A DNA stretch of 64,000 nt from Lepidodermella squamata (taxonomy: Eukaryota; Gastrotricha). Shown one piece after another: positions 56,649 to 64,000 of this stretch; position 1 is the stretch's first letter; each line of letters starts with the position of its first letter. The stretch lies in the NCBI GenBank assembly GCA_047495785.1, contig JBLDXI010000009.1, positions 2,356,001 through 2,420,000 on the forward strand. Direction: 5' to 3'. The translations under genes and the position numbers were made by a program. The notes under the pieces were generated by a model, which was not told the origin of the DNA, did not search any database, and worked only from the letters and a program-made list of their open reading frames with translations.

Positions 56649-57734
56649 ATGACGCAACGCTCTTTTCTGCTGAAAACGTTGGAAACCATCAGCTTGTTGC
56701 ATTATCTATCGCTGTTTTTCGTATGTAACATCATCGCTGTGCCGATTTTTATTTACCTATTCTGCTCGCGCCTGTTTTTTATACCCGTCGCCTACCTGGT
56801 ATGGATGTATTTCGACCTGAAAACGCCGAATCGAGCTGGTCGTCGCGTGAAATTTCTCCGCGAATTATTTGTCTGGCGGTATTTAGCAAGTTATTTCCCG
56901 GTTCATCTTCACAAAACGACAGAGCTTGACCCGGAAAGGAATTACATGTTCTGCTTTCACCCGCATGGCATTGTTGGCGTGGGCGGGTTCGTCAATTTCA
57001 TCACTGAAGCTAACGGATTTTCGCAGCAATTCAACGGAATAACTTTACATCCTCTCACGCTGGAAATCAATTTCCGAATGCCGTTATTTCGTGATTACAT
57101 GATGGGTCTAGGACTCGGATCGGTTCATTCTGATAGTATTCATTACAAGCTGACCAAATTAGGACCAGGCCATTCGGTTATGATTGTTGTTGGAGGCGCT
57201 GCTGAGGCTCAACTAGCTGACCCGGACAGACCATATCGTTTGAAAATTTTGACTCGGAAAGGCTTCATCCGGGAGGCCTTGCGAGCTGGATCACCTCTTG
57301 TCCCTGTTTTCTCGTATGGCGAATCAGAAATTTTCTACCAGCTGAAACCATCGCCAAATTCGCTGTTCCAACATTTCCAGCATTGGGTTCACCGAGTTTT
57401 TCGATTTGTGCCAATGTTATTTCGAGGAGAACGATTCTTGATCCCAATCAGAAAGCCAATTCACACCGTTGGTAAGTTGAATTTTTCAATCCATTGCTCA
57501 TAAGTATGATTCATTTTTTCGTTTTCAGTTGGAAACCCGTTGGAAGTTCCTTACATCCCAAGCCCTACTCAAGCTGACATCGATTTGTGAGATTTTCAAG
57601 CTTTAAATTGATTCGAATTTTATATTTTTCTAATTTTAAGGTGGCACGGAAAATATATTGATGCATTGAAGCAATTATTTTTAACAAATCGTGATCGCTA
57701 CGGGTGCCTTAACAAGGACTTGGAACTGTTTTAA
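56649..57734 (+). CDS. DGAT2: DGAT2/MOGAT-family acyltransferase, copy 6
   Basis: Three exons: 56649..57471, 57529..57586, 57641..57734; 324 aa. Starts only 65 bp after the stop of copy 5. HPHG is not interrupted (CFHPHGIVGVGG); other motifs are LFRDYM, GPGHSVMIVVGGAAEAQ, RKGFIREAL and VPVFSYGESE. It founds a second subtype (copies 6-9) with a 94-bp last exon encoding WHGKYIDAL and ending LNKDLELF. The VGGAAEAxLxDPxxPYRL pattern matches vertebrate DGAT2/MOGAT better than copies 1-5. Confidence 0.94.
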
Positions 57735-58134
57735 CCAATGCATGACTGATTAATTGTTGAAATTACAACATTTTGTAACATCAAATAAGATGACAAAAAT
57801 AACGCATAATATTAATAATAATATTTATACTTTGAATAATTTTCTACTCGACGTGCTTTTGCATGGCTAATGACCATTCTTCGAAACTAAAAATCTTCTA
57901 ATCAAGCTTTTTTTCGAATCGACCTGTGCTCACTAGTTCCGACATAAGTGCTTTGAAAAAAGTTTTAAATCTCACAAAAGCGTGATGTGAACTTGGAGGA
58001 AATTCAATAAAGTATCGATAACTTTTCTAAACAATGGACTTTTTATCTAATTTTAATTCCCTATTTTTTTGTACGAAATTCGTAAATTTACAGCCAATTT
58101 TTTATTAGAATAGTAGATTATTTTTTCATAAAAA
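57735..58134. other. largest gap within the DGAT2 array
   Basis: 400 bp between copies 6 and 7, with AATAAA at 58006-58011. This may separate two transcription units, since the gaps before copies 2-6 are only 65-211 bp. Confidence 0.5.
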
Positions 58135-59342
58135 ATGCCGTCTTTCAAATCTTCCATTCCGAACGAATTTCCTGAAAATCTGCTGGAGAAATCATCAACT
58201 GCTGTTTTGAACGCAAAGGATCATGCTCTTGCAATTCTCGGATTTCTGAAATATTTCGTCATGTTCTTGGCGTTGGTTGGCTTCGGATCTATTCCTATAC
58301 TCTTCAACATGCTGTTCACGCCGTTGTTCTTTGTGCCTTTGACGGTCGCCTCTTGGCTAATTTACGATTATAAAACGCCTTATCGAGGTGGCCGCCGTTT
58401 CGATTTTGTCCGCCGCCTTTCAATTTGGAAATACGCTGTCAAATATTTCCCTGTTAATTTATACAAAACCGCTGAACTTGATCCGTCAAAAAATTATTTG
58501 TTTGGATATCACCCGCATGGTATGAAATGAAATGAGGTTTGAATATTCATGAATTTAATCATATTTAATCATTAGGAATCCTTGCGCTTGGAGCTTTTTA
58601 CAACTTTGGCACTGAGGCAACCGGTTTTTCGGAAAAATTCCCTGGTATCAAGCCCTTTGTTATGACTTTGGATACTGCGTTTCAGCTTCCATTTCACCGG
58701 GATTATCTCATGGTAAATGAGAAAATTCAGCGATCGAGAAAAATTTATTGATAATTTTTCAGGCTTATGGGGCTGCTCCAGTTCGGAAGGACAGTATCCA
58801 TTACAAAATTTCGGGTAAAAACGGGTGTGGCAATGCCGCTGTTGTTATAATTGGAGGAGCGGCCGAGGCTAAGCTTTGCGACCCGAATAACCCGTATCGC
58901 TTGAAGCTCAAAACCCGCACTGGTTTCGTCCGTGAGGCTTTAAAAGCCGGCGCCAGTCTTGTGCCGATTTTCTCATTTGGCGAATCTGAGATTTACAACA
59001 TTGTCGAAGCTAAGCGAGGCTCGTTGCTAGATCGCTTTCAAAAATTCGTTCACTACATGATGAGATTTGTGCCGATTGTTTTCTACGGTGCTTTCGCTAT
59101 CTTGCCATTCAGGAAGCCGATAAACACTGTTGTCGGAGCTCCGATTGATTTACCTCGCATCGAAAATCCCGACGAGGAAGAAATTGAGTTGTAAGTATTT
59201 AAGGTGGATTTTTTTCAATTTTTCTATTAATTTTCTCGCAATTTTCAGCTGGCACAGCAAGTATATCGAAGGCCTGAAGAAGGTTTTCAACGATAACAAG
59301 GCTCAATTTGGTCTTCCAGGAAAAGACTTGGAGCTATACTGA
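58135..59342 (+). CDS. DGAT2: DGAT2/MOGAT-family acyltransferase, copy 7
   Basis: Four exons: 58135..58519, 58576..58712, 58763..59190, 59249..59342; 347 aa. N-terminal extension of about 30 residues before the membrane hairpin. HPHG is interrupted at phase 1 (inside the Gly codon), one base from the phase-0 position used in copies 1-4. Motifs: PFHRDYLM, VVIIGGAAEAK, RTGFVREAL and VPIFSFGESE. The usual GPGHSV reads NGCGNAAV. C-terminus GKDLELY. Confidence 0.92.
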
Positions 59343-59454
59343 GGAGATTTATTTTTCGAGTGAAGTGCAATATTTTGATGAGAGATTTTTCGGCCAAAGA
59401 ATGTTTGCCTTGAAACTAAACATTTTTCTCAATTCAGATAGGCTTTTAATAAAA

Positions 59455-61127
59455 ATGACAACAAAACTTGAAGAGGGAACATTAATGGAACGATGGCTTC
59501 CAATTTTGGGCGTTATGCACTACCTTGGCGTTTTCGCATTTTTTTACCTGTGTTCCGTGCCAATCATGATTTCAATTTGTTTCACTCCGCTTTTCTTCGT
59601 ACCAGTGTTCTACGTCGTATGGATGTATTTCGACTACGAAACGCCATTTAGAACTGGCCGAAGGAGGGATTTCATCAGAAATATGCCAATTTGGAAGCAT
59701 ATGGCCCGCTATTTCCCGTCAACACTGCATAAAACAGCCGATCTGGACCCGGCTAAAAACTACATGATAGTCTATCATCCTCACGGAATTCTTGGCGCAG
59801 GTTGTTTCCTGAATTTCGCCACTGAAGGCACCGGCTTCTCGAAGAAATTCCCCGGCATTATACCCCATGTTCTAACTTTGGACATCAATTTTCGATTTCC
59901 GATTCTACGAGACTACGCAATGGCGTTCGGTTTTGTTGGCGTTAACCCTGGCAGTATTAATTATAAATTGACAAAAATGGGCCCTGGTCATTCAGTTGTT
60001 GTCGTAGTCGGCGGCGCGGCTGAGGCTGAGCTAGCTGACCCGAACGAACCGTATCGATTGATCATCAAACACCGGCACGGTTTTGTCCGCGAGGCCCTGA
60101 AAGCTGGCGCGGCTCTAGTTCCGACCTTCGCGTTTGGTGAAACTAACATGTTCAACGTTTTCAAGCCAAAACCTGGCTCGTTCCTGTGGAATCTGCAAAA
60201 ATGGATTTACAAGTCCTTCAGCTTTTTTCCTGTTATTTTCTACGGAAAGCTGCCACTGTTCCCGCTAGCCAACCCGGTGAACGTTGTGGTTGGAGCTCCT
60301 TTGGTCTTGCCAAAAATTGAGTCGCCTAGTAAAGCAGAAATAGCGTTGTAAGTTTGAGTTTGAAAATCATTTACAGTGTCTTTTCAAGAGATCGATTGGT
60401 GTTGAAATTAATGGGGGAATCTGTTCGCTTGCTCGCCCTTTGGTGTGGACATCGACTCGCTTTGGTGTTGACATTGTCCACTGTAGCAACCCCTTAGAAA
60501 ACATATTTATAATGAGACTCGTGCCACAATGGGCTGATCGTTTTTTTTTGCTACGATATCCTATATTTGGAGCATAGAGGCACTAGCCCTGGGTCAAAGT
60601 TCACTATTATTGAATGACGCAAGCCACGCGACACCTTGGATTGCCGCATGGCGAATCATTCTGTTTTTGGAAGTGAACTTTGATCTTGATCCACAATGCG
60701 TGTTGTATACAATTCTTGCTATTTTTCTGAGAATATTTTCTTGGAAATTATTTGGATGGGCCTAGTGGAATCTCTAAATTCATAGGGTTCCAGAGCTAAA
60801 TTTTCCCATTGTATAATTGTTCTAGTTTCACGTCTTCTCTAAAATCTCACATTGATAAAAAGATGAAGCGGCAAAATCTCATAAATTTGAAAAATTTAGT
60901 GCTGGAACTTTTGTTTAGATTTGCAAATATTTAGACTGGAATAATTTCAGTGAGAAATAATCATTTTTGAAGCGTTTTTGCCTTGAATTAATTTTTTTTC
61001 ATTCTTGAATTAATTCTTTCTTTCATTCCTTAGCTGGCATGCCAAGTATATCGGTGCTTTGACGAAGCTTTTCGAAGAGAACAAGGATCGCTACGGAGTG
61101 CCAAACAAGGAGCTCGAGCTCAATTAG
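59455..61127 (+). CDS. DGAT2: DGAT2/MOGAT-family acyltransferase, copy 8
   Basis: Two exons: 59455..60347, 61034..61127; 328 aa. I chose MTTKLEE as the start because the longer open frame runs back into the 3' end of copy 7; a TTCAG site lies 17 bases upstream. HPHG uninterrupted; PILRDYAM, GPGHSVVVVVGGAAEAE, RHGFVREAL, VPTFAFGE. The only intron is 686 bp, more than ten times the local norm, and carries a 12-bp inverted repeat; the 94-bp last exon (WHAKYIGAL) fits copies 6, 7 and 9. Confidence 0.9.
60594..60683. repeat. 12-bp inverted repeat in the long intron of DGAT2 copy 8
   Basis: TCAAAGTTCACT at 60594-60605 returns as its exact reverse complement at 60672-60683, spanning about 90 bp. 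Being in the one oversized intron of the array, it may be part of an inserted element. Confidence 0.6.
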
Positions 61128-61356
61128 AATACTATTTTAAATGTCATGTTGTGAGCTACGCGTTGTTCAAATTTTTATTTGCATCGGTGTTGAGGTATTT
61201 CTTGCACAACCTACGCCTTTCAGTCTAGTTTTATTGAATTATTGATATTTTATTTGCCAAATGTCTGTCATTAATAGCTCATAATTAGAGATTAAAATTA
61301 TTCTAGGCTGTGTAAATAGAAAATAATTTTTTTAAATTTAGATCATCGATTTTAGA

Positions 61357-62461
61357 ATGAATAAATATATATCATTTGCGTTGGCCTATGTGGAGGGGCA
61401 TCTGGTCAATACCCTAGAATTAATAGCCGTCCTACACTATCTATCGCTTTTCATGCTTTGCAATGTTCTTTCGATTCCACTCTTCTTCCTCATGCTGTTC
61501 TCGCCGCTATTCTTCATCCCTCTGGCCTACTCGGCTTGGTGGTTCTACGACCGTAAAACCCCGTTTCGAGCCGGCCGCCGAATCGAATGTTTCCGGCGCC
61601 TTTTCATCTGGAAATTAATGGCGAAATATTTCCCCGTTCAATTGCATAAAACGGCCGAGTTGGACCCATCGAAAAACTACGTCATGTGCTACCACCCCCA
61701 CGGCATTCTCGGCGTTGGTGTCTTCATAAATTTCGCGACTGAAGCTAACAACTTTTCGAAAAAATTCCCCGGAATCACGCTGCATCCGCTAACGTTGGAC
61801 GTTAATTTTCGTATCCCGTTCTTCAGGGAGTACCCAATAGTAAATTTTTCGAACCCATCTTAAACATTTTTATATGATGTTTAATTCACAGGCCTTAGGT
61901 TTGGCTGCGGTTCGGCAAGATAGCATCAGCTATAAATTGACGAAAATTGGCCCTGGACATTCGGTTATGATCGTAGTAGGCGGCGCGGCCGAGGCTGAAA
62001 TGTCAGACCCTGACAACCCGTATCACCTTAAAATCCATAGCCGGAAGGGTTTCGTGCGTGAAGCTTTGAAAGCCGGTGCCTCCCTAGTCCCTGTTTTCTC
62101 ATTCGGCGAATCAGAGATATTTTACTTGAAAAAAGCTGAAAAAGGTTCGAAGCTGCAGGCCTTCCAGAAATGGTGCCATCGCTACCTCAGATTTGTCCCG
62201 CTTGTTTTCTACGGAAAACTGCCCTTCTTCCCGTTTCGAAAGCCGATTAATTCAGTTGTTGGAGCTGCTATCGACTTGCCTCACATCGAATCGCCGACTG
62301 AAGAAGATATTACTCTGTAAATACTCTTTATTTTGATAAGATTTTCAAATTTCCTATTTATTTTAAGGTGGCATGGAAAATATATGGAAGCCTTGAAAAA
62401 GCTGTTCGAGGATCACAAGGATCGATTTGGTCTTCCCGGCCAGGAATTGCACCTTCATTGA
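61357..62461 (+). CDS. DGAT2: DGAT2/MOGAT-family acyltransferase, copy 9
   Basis: Three exons: 61357..61839, 61892..62316, 62368..62461; 333 aa. HPHG uninterrupted (CYHPHGILGVG); GPGHSVMIVVGGAAEAE; RKGFVREAL; VPVFSFGESE; last exon WHGKYMEAL. The phase-0 intron after FFREYPI corresponds to that of copy 7, linking these two by descent. C-rich third positions are more common than in copies 1-5. Confidence 0.94.
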
Positions 62462-62648
62462 AAAACTGCTAACAAAATTTCAACGCGCTCAACTTTTAAT
62501 TTTGATTTATCGTAATTAGTCTTTTCGAAACTCCCTGTGAAAATTGATTTTCAAGATATTTTATGGATCCCTTATAGCGGGATTTGTTTTGGCTTTAGCA
62601 TATTCCAATTCAATTTGAGACGCGTTTTAAGGATTTTATCGGCGCTGT

Positions 62649-62654
62649 AATAAA
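62649..62654 (+). promoter_or_regulatory. poly(A) signal between DGAT2 copies 9 and 10
   Basis: AATAAA about 190 bases after the copy 9 stop and 62 bases before the copy 10 ATG. Confidence 0.5.
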
Positions 62655-62715
62655 ATCATGACAGCTTGAATCTATCGTGGTAAATAATTTTCTAGTAATT
62701 TATTTTTTCAATTAA

Positions 62716-63797
62716 ATGACCATGACAAAACCGAGTACTGGCATTCTCGGAATGCTGATGGCCGCTCAATACGTTTGTTTCTTCCTAATCGGCCCGTTGT
62801 TTATGCTTGGCTTCATTATCTCATTTTTCACCTCAATCTACCCATTCTCTCTGCTCTATCTCGCCTGGTGCATTTACGACCGCGAAACTCCGAATCTCGG
62901 CGGCCGTCGCTTCGATTGGCTTCGCAACATGTCCGCCTTCCGCACTTTTGCCGACTATTTCCCGGTGAGACTGCACAAAACTGCCGAGCTGGACCCGGCA
63001 AAGTGCTACATTCTCGGCTTCCACCCGCACGCTATCCTCAGCATTGCGAGTTTCGCGAATTTCGCCACCAATGGCACGGGTGCTAATAAAAAATTTCCTG
63101 GCATTAACTTTCATTTGCTGACTCTTTTCATGAATTTCTGGGCACCGCTTTGGCGCGATTATGAGCTTGGTTTCGGCATGGGCGCTGTCACGGCTAAGAG
63201 TATAATTCATAAGATGACGAAACTCGGCCCAGGCCATGCTGCTATTATTGTTGTTGGGGGCGCTCAGGAGGCTAAACTTTCGGACCCTGAAGACCCGTAC
63301 CGATTGATTTTGAACGCCCGCAAAGGGTTCATTAAGGTGGCTCTCCGAACTGGGTATGTTAATCGAATAGATCACCTATTTTTCTTGAAATTATTTGTAA
63401 TAATTTAGTGCCTCGCTTGTGCCTGTTTTCACATTTGGAGAAATTGATGCTTTTACGATTAAAAAAGTTTCCCCGCATTCGCTTGTTGGAAGAATTCAGC
63501 GCCTGATATACCGAATTTTTTCGTTCTTCCCCATTGTTTTCTACGGTAAATACTTGCTAGTCCCATACCAATGCCCGATTCACACAGTTGGTGAGTTTCT
63601 TTGAATTCTAGTTTTTTTTCGATGATTTTGACCTAATTTTCCCAGTTGGCGCCCCAATCGATGTCCCACTAACGCCTCATCCTACCAATGAAGAGGTCAA
63701 TAAGTACCACTCGATGTATGTCGAAGCTTTGAAGCAGCTATTCGAAGACAATGTTGTTAAATATGGCGACCCGACAAAGAAACTGACAATCTTGTAA
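62716..63797 (+). CDS. DGAT2: DGAT2/MOGAT-family acyltransferase, copy 10 with HPHA motif
   Basis: Three exons: 62716..63353, 63409..63590, 63646..63797; 323 aa. Retains LHKTAELDPAKCYILGF, LWRDYELG, GPGHAAIIVVGGAQEAK and RKGFIKVAL, but the catalytic block reads HPHA (63022-63033) where the other nine and animal DGAT2s have HPHG. Intron positions mix both subtypes: the phase-2 site after LRTG (as copies 1, 3, 4, 5) and the phase-1 site in TVG (as 5, 6). No 94-bp last exon. It could be a DGAT2 with changed activity; it shows no frame damage. Confidence 0.92.
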
Positions 63798-63882
63798 AAT
63801 CAAACTGATATTATGAGTTATTTCTGGTCTTCAAATCACCAGCATATTATTTTTGCTATAGATGCTGTCTTTCCATTGCCAT

Positions 63883-63888
63883 AATAAA
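63883..63888 (+). promoter_or_regulatory. poly(A) signal of DGAT2 copy 10
   Basis: AATAAA 86 bases after the stop codon of the last DGAT2 copy. The rest of the window to 64000 is AT-rich and without a visible gene. Confidence 0.6.
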
Positions 63889-64000
63889 ACTTCCGAAACC
63901 TTAGAACGAAATTATCTATGAATTTCGTAATAATTTTTCTACAGTTGTGCTCAATTATTAAACACTAGAAAAATCTCGACTAACATTGCAATAAGAATTT

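Noticed and set aside
59308-59454. Upstream in-frame ATG extending DGAT2 copy 8
   Set aside because: It would overlap the last exon of copy 7 and add residues unlike any DGAT2 N-terminus; the ATG at 59455 after a TTCAG site fits better.

Overview
This window is nuclear DNA from a compact-genome invertebrate animal. Genes are split by many very short introns (mostly 45-70 bp, GT-AG with T-rich ends and TTTCAG/TTTTAG acceptors). The products are animal-specific: prepro-insulins, an IGFBP-Kazal-Ig protein, an SLC6 transporter, a GalNAc-transferase, UBTD, mitochondrial succinyl-CoA ligase alpha, and DGAT2 acyltransferases. The insulins carry eight cysteines with a CECC motif in the A chain, as in molluscan insulin-related peptides, so a spiralian is the best guess; other compact-genome groups (rotifer-like, chaetognath-like and so on) cannot be excluded. 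I rebuilt 28 protein genes by finding splice sites and checking that every exon set adds to a multiple of three.

Layout. (1) About 0.3-16.3 kb: five minus-strand paralogues of a secreted, probably GPI-anchored family (signal peptide, LamG/ConA-like domain, Ser/Thr mucin linker, small conserved SEA-like domain, hydrophobic tail). A 12-exon SLC6 transporter lies on the plus strand inside this array. (2) 19.4-20.8 kb: a minus-strand IGFBP7-like gene (IGFBP, Kazal and Ig domains). (3) 23.9-41.0 kb: eight insulin-like peptide genes, all on the minus strand, separated by 0.7-2.8 kb of apparently non-coding DNA. (4) 43.1-49.9 kb: SUCLG1 (minus), an intronless GALNT (minus) and a UBTD1/2 homologue (plus). 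(5) 50.5-63.8 kb: ten DGAT2/MOGAT-family genes head to tail on the plus strand, only 65-400 bp from stop to next ATG.

How they fit together. The insulins plus a neighbouring insulin-binding-protein homologue form a possible ligand/carrier locus. The DGAT2 array looks operon-like, and most copies have a splice-acceptor-like T-rich AG a few bases to a few dozen bases before the start codon. The same arrangement precedes many other genes here, which suggests spliced-leader trans-splicing (inference). Paralogue comparison exposed two GC-AG introns, two introns whose retention would keep the frame open, an HPHA variant in one DGAT2 copy, and an ExH variant of the DxH metal motif in the GALNT.
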